From: Gammaproteobacteria bacterium
GTDB taxonomy: Bacteria > Pseudomonadota > Gammaproteobacteria > Arenicellales > Arenicellaceae
Direction: 5' to 3'
Length of the DNA: 56,753 nt
Assembly (NCBI GenBank): GCA_017854775.1
Contig: JAFMHC010000006.1
Location: 1 to 56,753 of the forward strand
The notes beneath the pieces are model-generated. The model worked only from the letters and a program-made list of their open reading frames with translations, made no database searches and was not told the origin of the DNA. The translations under genes and the position numbers were made by a program. This document shows, in pieces, positions 17,901 through 25,025 of the stretch; the first letter of the stretch is position 1; every line of letters starts with the position of its first letter.

Positions 17901-18277
17901 TGTAAGGTATCAAGCCTCGACTCGATAAACTCTGTCGATACGGCTTGGGGAAGCACTGTTTTTGGCTTTTTTTGGGTCGTTTCCAGATCTACAGCTAACT
18001 CTTTTATAGAGTCCTGGGCCGACGTCGCGACCAGGGTAAACGCCTTTAATGTTTGCGCTCGAGATTGCTGTTGCTCAAGCATCTGCTTGGCATCACCTAA
18101 AAGAGCAATAGCCGCCTCTTTTCTCTCACTACTAAGCTCTTGGTCGGCATTCAGGGCGTCGATGTCTTTGGATATACCGCCGATATCTACAGCACTTGCG
18201 CTGCTAAACGATGCGAAAAATAAGACGGCCAAAAAGATGACGTTGCGCACCAAAATGATAGGCTCTTTTCTAGTCAT
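14918..18277 (-). CDS. Large MscS-family mechanosensitive channel (MscK/MscM type)
   Basis: 1119 aa, the size of E. coli MscK and MscM. A signal peptide (FLAVLFFASFSSASAVD) leads into about 450 residues of periplasmic coiled coil. About eleven membrane helices follow from about residue 480. The MscS core at about 880-1110 has GLGFGLQEIVANFVSGLII (pore-lining helix region) and RPIRVGDIVTVGELEGTV, then TRITDFDNREVLMPNKSII. It would open under osmotic down-shock and release ions. An in-frame 15-bp tandem repeat encodes an Ala-Pro-Asn-Leu-Ile array in the periplasmic part. It appears to be a single-gene unit. Confidence 0.93.
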   Translation of the reverse strand: MTRKEPIILVRNVIFLAVLFFASFSSASAVDIGGISKDIDALNADQELSSERKEAAIALLGDAKQMLEQQQSRAQTLKAFTLVATSAQDSIKELAVDLETTQKKPKTVLPQAVSTEFIESRLDTLQADRESQEASLRALLSQESELVVRANAISDELTLVRNEVSVLESKPIADVGSDPIAPNPVAPNLIAPNLIARAARTHYEAQLSERRSAVDDLIAERATLPDRQELLAARIADLNARLTYLDAEIEPLQERLGKSRILEASDRVSEVEKTLLKAFATQGLKRLATENEALAKRHLALVEQYTTLTGNSLGLQQDLSKVTAAGQTIEQVLSTGQLNDDTADLLRIVGSRLPNLQKLKEQIESSSESIISLRLNRILWQDRLRNLADSETSARQFLADFGELDPTTDVVQEAARLLNLRKELLLSLVNSSRETAELQSEQRKLYEDLHVRTAFQRGVLQRRLLWLPTRVEYGEKLLAILSDNAIWLTSPNGWYDTAKAALKGYQVLNLASVFFGVIALCLFMMRVSFKRKLHRLSKLVGNVTRDNYVITPLAMLVSLGLAVPWPLLIGSLGFAIAVGAESTFSLSISKGFFAVAAGLFILNSFRTLAVQDGVFQSHFRWKDTACELLRFHLLWFTVVLILVLFAFTAALASDDLIIKYGIGRFAFIIGALSIALFAFYFLKPHSGIAATVSNKNRTTGLQKLLFVLFVLAPTIIGVMPLFGYFEAAIALQDKVFLSGIAFLIAGVIYSLGIRFFLISHRRLMFKRITEERQKKKAERKSDQILDQSGDASPKHLNDDVIDLEKISKESIKSLKVAVAILLLLGLAAIWKSMLPAFGIVDEIVLWEGTHYINNVAVVSDVSLWNLIVAISLIFGGVVVAANVRGFLELAVFERLNFDPGTRYAAVTITGYVLIGVGIVTGLSQLGVNWSSMQWVVAALGVGLGFGLQEIVANFVSGLIILFERPIRVGDIVTVGELEGTVTSIKIRATRITDFDNREVLMPNKSIITENVTNWTLTNQITRIKLQIGVAYGSDVDEVRDLIFKVVSSHPETLVEPAPAVFFLAHGDSSLNFEARVFVGSTAMRLPITHDLNRNINVALTEKGIEIPFPQRDLHIKSDS
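17691..17745 (-). repeat. In-frame 15-bp tandem repeat inside the MscS-family gene
   Basis: Units GCGATAAGGTTCGGC (17691-17705 and 17706-17720, identical), GCGACAGGGTTCGGC (17721-17735) and a partial fourth copy. They encode IAPNL-type pentapeptides in the periplasmic region. The multiple-of-three unit keeps the frame, so copy number can vary. Confidence 0.9.
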
Positions 18278-18467
18278 GTATCAGCCTGCATTGCAATATT
18301 AGTGTCATGGGAACGTTATACTCCCTGTTATTTTAATATGCCAGCAGCCGATCGCAAAGGTACGGTAAAGTTTAGCGTGATTACGCCTTTTGGGCGAGAT
18401 GAGAAAGATCAAACAGTGAGGTGTCGCTAACTCACTGTCCAGCTCCTACAATTATCAAGATAAATTG

Positions 18468-19619
18468 CTAAGCGTTCTCTACAACTTCTCTAAAACCATT
18501 GCATGTCTCGGTCAAACCATGATCTCCACGATGCAACGCACCGCCGATTAAAAACATCATTTCAGCACCGTAGAAATCATGTAACTCGGTAACACGATCA
18601 AGCGTCATACCACCACCGGGTGTCGGAAGAATGGTTTTAATGTGCCCCATATCAGTCTGCGTTCCATCTACGATAGACCTACACTCATCTTTGCTAAAAG
18701 AAAAGCGGCCGCCATAGCTGGGAAAAATCGACGCATCAGCACCGGCAAGGCGCATTAACTGGCCGAATAATGCATAAAACGACAGACCATCATTCGGTGA
18801 GATTGCGTATGAACCGATGAATGAGGGGTGCCCTAAAATTGGCAAGCCAAGGTCGTCGTTATCAGCCAGAGCGCGCATCGCATCAAACCCAACCAGTCCA
18901 GGCGCTACCAATAACCCGCCTGAATTGCACTCTTTAGCGAAGCGCGCATCATCCATTAAGGTTTCAAATGGTGAGCTCAAACTAGGAACATAGCGACATT
19001 TATAACCGGTTTCTTGGTTAGCGCGTGCAACCGCCTCTGCACACAACTCAACTCGCTGGCGAAACGGAGAGAAAGGCTGGTTAGCAAGACCGTGATCGTC
19101 TTTAATAAAGTCCATGCCGCCTTTTGCAAACTCATAGGCTTGTTGCGCAAGCCCTTTGCTCGACAGCCCCATCGGTTTTAACGCGGTACACAATAACGCT
19201 CGTGTAGGCTGGCCTACCATTTTTCGTAAACCCGCTGAGCCGAATCGAGGCCCCTTAAAGTGCCCGAGTAGTGACTGGGGTAAGTTATCTAACTTAGCGA
19301 TACGAATGTTTGGTTTGATACTTATGTTGCCAAAAATCACGTTAATCAGTTGTGGCAGAGTAAAACCCGTTACCTCGATTGCAAAACTAATAGTGACTTG
19401 CCAAACCTCAGACGCCAATTCTTTAATGTCTTTAACTTGGCCAATGATATGGTTTCGAATATCGTCGTCTGCACTAATCAGGTCAGCCGGAAATTCAATC
19501 GTTTGCTCGACGCAAATATCCTGCGCGATTAAATCTACTTCAGCCCTATCACCTTTTACCTGATAGATAACATCAAAGCGATCACCGGATAGGTTTAGAT
19601 TGTTTACAGGATCGATCAT
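18468..19619 (-). CDS. RuBisCO-like protein (form IV), salvage-pathway type
   Basis: 383 aa, RuBisCO large-chain fold. The lysine that is carbamylated in RuBisCO is kept in GGMDFIKDDHGLANQPF, but the last metal-ligand glutamate of KDDE is histidine. Phosphate-binding loops are visible as PTPGGGMTL and LIGGALHRG. Loop 6 is replaced by SYGGRFSFSKDE and lacks the carboxylase lysine context, so CO2 fixation is not expected. RuBisCO-like proteins act as enolases, isomerases or decarboxylases on ketose phosphates. Here it is the last gene of mtnA-transketolase-RLP, which points to 5-methylthioribulose-1-phosphate or 5-deoxyribulose-1-phosphate (inference). Its start overlaps a mini-ORF stop (ATGA), inside a tandem repeat. 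Confidence 0.85.
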   Translation of the reverse strand: MIDPVNNLNLSGDRFDVIYQVKGDRAEVDLIAQDICVEQTIEFPADLISADDDIRNHIIGQVKDIKELASEVWQVTISFAIEVTGFTLPQLINVIFGNISIKPNIRIAKLDNLPQSLLGHFKGPRFGSAGLRKMVGQPTRALLCTALKPMGLSSKGLAQQAYEFAKGGMDFIKDDHGLANQPFSPFRQRVELCAEAVARANQETGYKCRYVPSLSSPFETLMDDARFAKECNSGGLLVAPGLVGFDAMRALADNDDLGLPILGHPSFIGSYAISPNDGLSFYALFGQLMRLAGADASIFPSYGGRFSFSKDECRSIVDGTQTDMGHIKTILPTPGGGMTLDRVTELHDFYGAEMMFLIGGALHRGDHGLTETCNGFREVVENA

Positions 19620-19710
19620 TTTAGAGCCTCAGCGGTTTTCATATTAAAGCCTCAGCGGTTGTCACATTAAGAGCCTCAGCGGGTTTCATTTACAGAGCCT
19701 CAGCTTTACT
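19616..19710 (-). repeat. Tandemly repeated Shine-Dalgarno/start unit between transketolase C and RLP
   Basis: Four units of 23-24 bp with the core CCGCTGAGGCTCTAAAATG on the minus strand. The first is the 3' end of the transketolase gene itself (GCTGAGGCTCTGTAA). The others create two mini-ORFs: 16 codons at 19639-19689 (MKPAEALNVTTAEALI) and 8 codons at 19616-19642 (MKTAEALK). Each stop overlaps or touches the next start (TAAATG, ATATGA, AAATGA), ending on the RLP start. Each unit carries GAGG about 8 bases before an ATG, so the repeat multiplies a ribosome binding site. Confidence 0.85.
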
Positions 19711-20712
19711 GTCACCAGTAACATCGTCTGTTCTCGCTTCGATAAGGTCTGCTTCAGTGAGATTTGTTTTAATGTCGAGCAATGACTCAACCGCTCGAAC
19801 CAATGAAATTGCATTCAAATTATATTCTTTAATCAGGTACTGATAACTTGCTCCGTGAGCATAGGTATCCTTCAAGCCTAAACGCACAAGCGGCTTAGCT
19901 ATATTATTATCGGTCATTAGTTCCGATACCGCCGAACCCAAACCGCCAATAATACTGTGATTTTCTAATGTAATAACGCCGTGCTTAACGTCTTTAAGCG
20001 CTTCAAGTACCGCGGGGTCTGTAAACGGCTTGAGCGTAGAGATATGCAAATGCTTAATCGAAACACCTTTAGATTCTAGCGCATTAGTTGCTCGAATTGC
20101 TTCCTCAGTCATGACCCCTGATGTGAGTACTAAAACGTCTTTGCCTTGCTGGAGAACACGAGCCTTATTGAACTCCATTGGAGTATCAAACAAGCGAGGC
20201 ATCTCGCCACGCAACATGCGCACATAAACAGGCCCATTAATACTATGAGCGACATCTAATACACTTTCGACTTCTGTTGCATCAGCGGTGTCAAGAATAG
20301 TCATATTCGGAGTAGCGCGCATAATGGCAATGTCTTCAATTGCTTGATGGGTAACGCCGCCTGGGGTAACAACGCCAGGCAAGAAGGCCATAAACTTAAC
20401 ATTTAAGTTCGGGTATGCAATCGACATCGCCAATTGATCGTAAGGGCGTCGGTAGATAAACACAGCAAAGGTATGAATGTATGGAACAAAGCCTTCTCTT
20501 GCCATACCAGAGGCAAAGCCCATCATGTTTTGTTCAGCCATACCCATCGAGAAATAACGATCAGGATAGGTATCGCGCCACTTACCAACTTCACATGAAT
20601 TAGTTAAGTCTGCCGTCATTACAACGACTTCGGGCTTGTCTATTGACCACTCAATAAAATTTTCTACATGAGGCCTTACCACTAGATTATTTCTTACTGC
20701 AGGCTTGCTCAT
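19690..20712 (-). CDS. Transketolase-like enzyme, C-terminal subunit (pyrimidine and C domains)
   Basis: 340 aa. It has the transketolase pyrimidine-binding half, with the conserved glutamate that activates thiamine diphosphate in YFSMGMAEQNMMGFASGMA. GGVTHQAIEDIAIMRATPNM is the classic second block, and a C-terminal regulatory-like domain follows. Two-gene transketolases are common in bacteria and act on non-standard ketose phosphates. Its ATG overlaps the stop of the N-terminal subunit by four bases, giving tight translational coupling. It would move a two-carbon unit from a ketose phosphate; substrate inferred from mtnA and RLP in the same operon. Confidence 0.92.
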   Translation of the reverse strand: MSKPAVRNNLVVRPHVENFIEWSIDKPEVVVMTADLTNSCEVGKWRDTYPDRYFSMGMAEQNMMGFASGMAREGFVPYIHTFAVFIYRRPYDQLAMSIAYPNLNVKFMAFLPGVVTPGGVTHQAIEDIAIMRATPNMTILDTADATEVESVLDVAHSINGPVYVRMLRGEMPRLFDTPMEFNKARVLQQGKDVLVLTSGVMTEEAIRATNALESKGVSIKHLHISTLKPFTDPAVLEALKDVKHGVITLENHSIIGGLGSAVSELMTDNNIAKPLVRLGLKDTYAHGASYQYLIKEYNLNAISLVRAVESLLDIKTNLTEADLIEARTDDVTGDSKAEAL

Positions 20713-21632
20713 AGCGCTACTCCTTCAGCCATTTGCTGATAATCTTGTTGGTACGCTTGTTTTTCGGCCTCAGACTTAAATCGTAAATAATGCAGAACTG
20801 GCGCGTTGTTCAGCAAACGCGGAACGCCGCGTGCCGGGTCAGTATTAGCCAAGACAAAGAGTGGGCGACCATCTGGCTGCAATTCAGCAGGCGCATTAAG
20901 TGCCTCAAGGTCATGACCGTCAACGTCAAATGCACGAGCGCCAAAGGCGTTAAGCTTGCCAGCAAGGTCGCCAATCTGCATCACATCGTTCATAGCGCCA
21001 TCACACTGCTGTCGATTAACATCAACATAGACACCCACATTATCAAGCTTGTAATGAACTAATGCTTGAACCGCCTCCCATGTTTGACCTTCTTGAAATT
21101 CGCCATCGCTCATCATGACCCAAACTCGACCTTGCTCTTTTCGTAGTCGTCGGGCTAGCGCGATACCGCCAGCCTGACTAAGTGCCTGCGCCAAAGAACC
21201 GGTTGTCGTTTCAATCCCTGGCGAGTGCTCAGCACCAATGAGTTCGACTGTACTGCCATCGGTATTAAACGCTTCAAGACCCTCGGCTGACATACGACCC
21301 GCTTCAATCAAAGCAACGTAAAGCACAAGCGCATAATGCGCTGGAGAAAAAAGAAAACGATCATACTCAGGGCCGACAGGGCCGTTGTAGGCACCACCGT
21401 TAAAGAACTCAGTATTTGAATGGCTTGGCACACCCGTAAATGGTTTCGGAATCATTGGCGCGTCACTTTTGCCCAGCTTCATCACCCGGCCATACATTAA
21501 GGCAAATAACTCGGCCGATGAACAAATTTGGCTTAAATAACCACCATTGTTTCTCATCACATAGTCAAAGCCACGAACTCGAATTCGATCAGCCATTTCT
21601 TGGGTTTCAGAAACCCAACTTAAGTCGCTCAT
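20709..21632 (-). CDS. Transketolase-like enzyme, N-terminal subunit (diphosphate-binding domain)
   Basis: 307 aa. It carries the thiamine-diphosphate pyrophosphate-binding half: GSLAQALSQAGGIALARRL, then MMSDGEFQEGQTWEA (the GDGE-x-EGQ-WEA block binding Mg2+ and diphosphate) and DVNRQQCDG. Its N-terminal segment RVRGFDYVMRNNGGYLSQI is typical of split transketolases. It begins 19 bp after mtnA and overlaps the next gene, so both subunits are made in equal amount. Confidence 0.92.
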   Translation of the reverse strand: MSDLSWVSETQEMADRIRVRGFDYVMRNNGGYLSQICSSAELFALMYGRVMKLGKSDAPMIPKPFTGVPSHSNTEFFNGGAYNGPVGPEYDRFLFSPAHYALVLYVALIEAGRMSAEGLEAFNTDGSTVELIGAEHSPGIETTTGSLAQALSQAGGIALARRLRKEQGRVWVMMSDGEFQEGQTWEAVQALVHYKLDNVGVYVDVNRQQCDGAMNDVMQIGDLAGKLNAFGARAFDVDGHDLEALNAPAELQPDGRPLFVLANTDPARGVPRLLNNAPVLHYLRFKSEAEKQAYQQDYQQMAEGVAL

Positions 21633-21651
21633 AACGTTACTCCTAATAAAC

Positions 21652-22695
21652 TTAGCTTTTAAAAAGAGCCGCTAGGCCTTCTTCATAGGGAGGATACACG
21701 ATGCCTTTCTCGGTAATAATTCCGCTAATAAACTTGGCAGGCGTTATATCGAAAGCGGGATTGAAAACGTCGATACCTTCAGGAGCAACCCGCTCATTTC
21801 CGATCATGGTAATTTCTTCTGCCACACGCTCTTCAACCTCAATATCACTACCTTTAGCCATGCCTTGATCAATCGTCGACGTTGGTGCAGCCACATAAAA
21901 TGGCACACCATGCTCTTTAGCTACAATGGCAAGGTTGTAAGTACCGATCTTGTTTGCGATATCGCCATTCATGGCAACTCGATCACATCCGACCACACAC
22001 ATATCTACATTTTGCGTACGCATAACATGGCCGGACGCCCCATCAACGATTACGCGATGAGCAATCCCTAATTCTTTCAACTCCCATGACGTTAGCTTAG
22101 AACCTTGTAATCTAGGTCGAGTCTCATCCACAAAAACGTTTACTTTTTTACCTTCTTCGTGAGCGATACGAATGATGCCAAGCGCTGTTCCATATTCCAT
22201 TGTGGCGAGCGAGCCAGTATTACAGTGGTGAATAAAGGTTACATCATCAGGAACTACGTCCATTGCGTGATAGCCAATTGCTTTATTGGTTTCAATATCC
22301 AACACAGCCAAGGTATCGACCGCTAATTCAATCGCGTTGCAATAGTCAGAGGCATTGGTGATGTCGTCAGTCACGGCTGCATGAACTTGATCTAGAGCCC
22401 AGAACAAATTCACCGCCGTTGGGCGTGACTTGCGCAAATAACTATCAGCATCTTGCACTGCTTGCTTAACCACGCCTATGTCGTCTGATTTTGCGTTGAA
22501 TGCCGCTAGAGCGAGGCCATAAGCCGCCGTTATACCAATCGCGGGAGCGCCACGAACAACCATATCGGTAATTGCTTGTGATAGCGATTCAATGTCCGAA
22601 TAGTTGTTGTAAACAACTTCTGCTGGGAGCACTCGTTGATCAAGCAATCTAACGGCACTAGAATCAACAAATTCAATGGGTGTGATTTTTCGCAT
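21652..22695 (-). CDS. mtnA: MtnA, S-methyl-5-thioribose-1-phosphate isomerase
   Basis: About 347 aa from the ATG at 22695, preceded by AGAAGG at the right distance (a TTG at 22716 would add seven residues). The enzyme turns methylthioribose-1-phosphate, or 5-deoxyribose-1-phosphate, into the ketose. Signatures include VVRGAPAIGITAAYGLAL, IHHCNTGSLATMEYGTALG with the catalytic cysteine in HCNTG, GCDRVAMNGDIANKIGTY with the catalytic aspartate, and FYVAAPTSTID. It is the first gene of the minus-strand salvage operon; no mtnB, mtnC or mtnD of the standard pathway is next to it. Confidence 0.95.
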   Translation of the reverse strand: MRKITPIEFVDSSAVRLLDQRVLPAEVVYNNYSDIESLSQAITDMVVRGAPAIGITAAYGLALAAFNAKSDDIGVVKQAVQDADSYLRKSRPTAVNLFWALDQVHAAVTDDITNASDYCNAIELAVDTLAVLDIETNKAIGYHAMDVVPDDVTFIHHCNTGSLATMEYGTALGIIRIAHEEGKKVNVFVDETRPRLQGSKLTSWELKELGIAHRVIVDGASGHVMRTQNVDMCVVGCDRVAMNGDIANKIGTYNLAIVAKEHGVPFYVAAPTSTIDQGMAKGSDIEVEERVAEEITMIGNERVAPEGIDVFNPAFDITPAKFISGIITEKGIVYPPYEEGLAALFKS

Positions 22696-22984
22696 AAGAG
22701 CCTTCTTGTCTATCAATAATAAAAATAGCTGACTCGATTTTCAGCAAACTATTTTGTAAATTTCTTAACACATTCAAGTATTTGACTTTCATCAATATTC
22801 ATCATTTTCCTTTTTTCCATATTCATAGCACAAACATCATCACAGAAACAACATCTGGTTTATCCGCCGAATCAACTAGTTCAGAATAGGCATCATGCAA
22901 CACAAGACCTTTACTCTCTTTTGATTACTTGAATTGAGTTAGAATACTTGATTTAGATAACCAAATTCGATTAAGAGTAATTGT

Positions 22985-23977
22985 GTGATCACATTTGAGC
23001 TATTACAGAAAGTAAGTCCAGCAGCACTGGAGTTGCGAGCGAAGCCTGAGCAATTGGATACGGCACTAAATCCTAATATTGATCGGATTATTGTAGAGGA
23101 AATAGTTGACCTTGAATCGACCACCTCTGATAGCCCTGCGACTATTCGAGCTGAGTCTTATCACTCTCGTTTTTTTTCTAATTCAGAACATCGTTTTAAG
23201 GAATTAGAAAAGAGTTACGAACGGCTAAATCGACCGCAAGATTTAATCGTGATGATATGTTGTAGAAATCATTTTCAGTTCCTAAAGCTTTGGCTCGAAT
23301 CCTGTGATAAAAATAAAATTCCAGTGCGTGATCGAACGCTCGTTTTTACGCTAGATGATGAAGCTGAGTCACAAACAAAACTTCTAGGCCTTGAAAGTTA
23401 TCATTTTGACGCTAATCGCTATGAAAGCGGAGGCCAGTCAGATAATTTTGGTGATCCAAACTTTAGTGGGGCTATGTTTTATAAGAACGCGGCAATTTGT
23501 GAAAGCCTTAAATTGGGTGCCAATCTATTGTTTCAAGATGTTGATCTGATTTGGCTTAAAGACCCTCTGCCTTTTTTGACTAAGAACGACTTGGAGTCCG
23601 ACGTACAAATTATGTTTGATGGGCGGAATCCTTGGCACTACCCTTATTATGCTAACTCAGGCTTTATCTATATTCGCAACTGTAACGCTAGTAAAGCAGT
23701 ATTCGAGACAGCATTTCTCAATACGAGCAATATTTTCCAATGTGGTGGTCATCAATCACCACTGAACAGAATTCTTCACCATTTTGTTATACACAATGTA
23801 TTGAACTTGAAAATATTGCCAGAAGCGCTTTTCCTCAATGGTCATTTATTCAACCTCGAAATAGGTGTTCTGGAAAATGCGGGTGACTGGCAAAACAACG
23901 GTTTAGTTGTGCATTATTCATGGACTGGGAACTGTGGAGAAAAGACCAAGAAACTTGAAAAATTTAACCTCATTTAA
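22985..23977 (+). CDS. Nucleotide-diphospho-sugar transferase family glycosyltransferase
   Basis: 330 aa, starting at GTG. Residues 80-300 match the PF03407-type fold seen in plant and eukaryotic cell-wall glycosyltransferases. Markers are LIVMICCRNHFQFLKLWLES, the metal- and sugar-nucleotide-binding DVDLIWLKDPL (DxD), ANSGFIYIRNC, and QCGGHQSPLNRIL. The protein has no signal peptide and would act in the cytoplasm. It opens the glycosylation island and is 11 bp from the epimerase gene, so they are co-transcribed. Confidence 0.8.
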   Translation: MITFELLQKVSPAALELRAKPEQLDTALNPNIDRIIVEEIVDLESTTSDSPATIRAESYHSRFFSNSEHRFKELEKSYERLNRPQDLIVMICCRNHFQFLKLWLESCDKNKIPVRDRTLVFTLDDEAESQTKLLGLESYHFDANRYESGGQSDNFGDPNFSGAMFYKNAAICESLKLGANLLFQDVDLIWLKDPLPFLTKNDLESDVQIMFDGRNPWHYPYYANSGFIYIRNCNASKAVFETAFLNTSNIFQCGGHQSPLNRILHHFVIHNVLNLKILPEALFLNGHLFNLEIGVLENAGDWQNNGLVVHYSWTGNCGEKTKKLEKFNLI

Positions 23978-23988
23978 TCTGACTCAAT

Positions 23989-24960
23989 ATGAATGATAGA
24001 AAAACAGCATTAGTGCTAGGTGCAGGAGGCTTTATTGGTACTCACCTTGTAACAGATTTAAAGCGACAGGGTTTTTGGGTTCGTGGCGTAGACATAAAAC
24101 ACCCTGAATACTCTGAAACCGATGCTGATGAATTTATCATTGCAGATTTGAGCACTGAGGCAGGTATGGCTGCTGCGATGGATCGCATTTTTGACGAAAC
24201 CTACCAGCTGGCAGCCGACATGGGAGGAGCGGGGTATCTCTTTACTGGAGAGAACGATGCCCAAGTCATGCGCAACTCATCATTAATCAACCTGCAACTT
24301 CTGAAGGCACTAGAGCATCATCAGGCAACGAAAGTTTTCTATGCCTCGTCTGCGTGTGTTTATCCAGAGCATAATCAAATGAGCTCTGATTCGCCGACTA
24401 TTGCTGAAGATACTGTTTACCCTGCCGCCCCTGACAGTGACTACGGCTGGGAAAAACTCTATGCCGAGCGTTTGTATCTTGCGCACGTTAGAAATAGTTC
24501 GCTGGATGCCAGAATCGCTCGATTTCACAATATTTTTGGGCCAATGGGAGCGTGGGATAATGGAAAAGAAAAAGTACCGGCTGCTATTTGTAGAAAGGTT
24601 GCACAAGCAACAGAGGGCGGCTCTATTGATGTTTGGGGCGACGGCAAACAAACACGGTCTTTCTTATTTATTGAAGACTGTCTAACGGCGGTGCGTAAAT
24701 TAATGGACTCAAATGTTGGTGCCCCAATCAATATAGGGTCATCTGAAATGGTGAGTATTAATCAACTGGCTGACAAGGTTATTTCGATTTCAGGAAAATC
24801 ACTCACAATAAGTCATATTGAAGGGCCTCAAGGAGTGAGGGGCCGTGGTTCAGACAATCGATTGATTGAAGCGTCATTAGATTGGCGGCCACAAGTTCCG
24901 TTAAATGATGGTTTGCGGACAACTTATGCTTGGGTAGATAAAATGGCAAACATTGATTGA
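23989..24960 (+). CDS. GDP-mannose 3,5-epimerase-like NAD-dependent sugar epimerase
   Basis: 323 aa, extended SDR. It has an N-terminal Rossmann GAGGFIGTHL. QLAADMGGAGYLFTGENDA closely follows plant GDP-mannose 3,5-epimerase (AADMGGMGFI), and YASSACVYPEH is the catalytic Ser/Cys segment, followed by the YxxxK pair in YGWEKLYAERL. It should convert GDP-D-mannose to GDP-L-galactose or GDP-L-gulose, supplying a donor for neighbouring transferases. It follows the DxD transferase gene directly. Confidence 0.8.
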   Translation: MNDRKTALVLGAGGFIGTHLVTDLKRQGFWVRGVDIKHPEYSETDADEFIIADLSTEAGMAAAMDRIFDETYQLAADMGGAGYLFTGENDAQVMRNSSLINLQLLKALEHHQATKVFYASSACVYPEHNQMSSDSPTIAEDTVYPAAPDSDYGWEKLYAERLYLAHVRNSSLDARIARFHNIFGPMGAWDNGKEKVPAAICRKVAQATEGGSIDVWGDGKQTRSFLFIEDCLTAVRKLMDSNVGAPINIGSSEMVSINQLADKVISISGKSLTISHIEGPQGVRGRGSDNRLIEASLDWRPQVPLNDGLRTTYAWVDKMANID

Positions 24961-25025
24961 TTAGTTCAGCACAGGGTTTGCAAGGGGTCATGTCAGTCAA
25001 GGTTCAGCTTGACGCGGTATTTTGT

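Noticed and set aside
18468-19619. True carbon-fixing RuBisCO
   Set aside because: Metal-site Glu is His, loop 6 is not of carboxylase type, and no phosphoribulokinase or small subunit is nearby.
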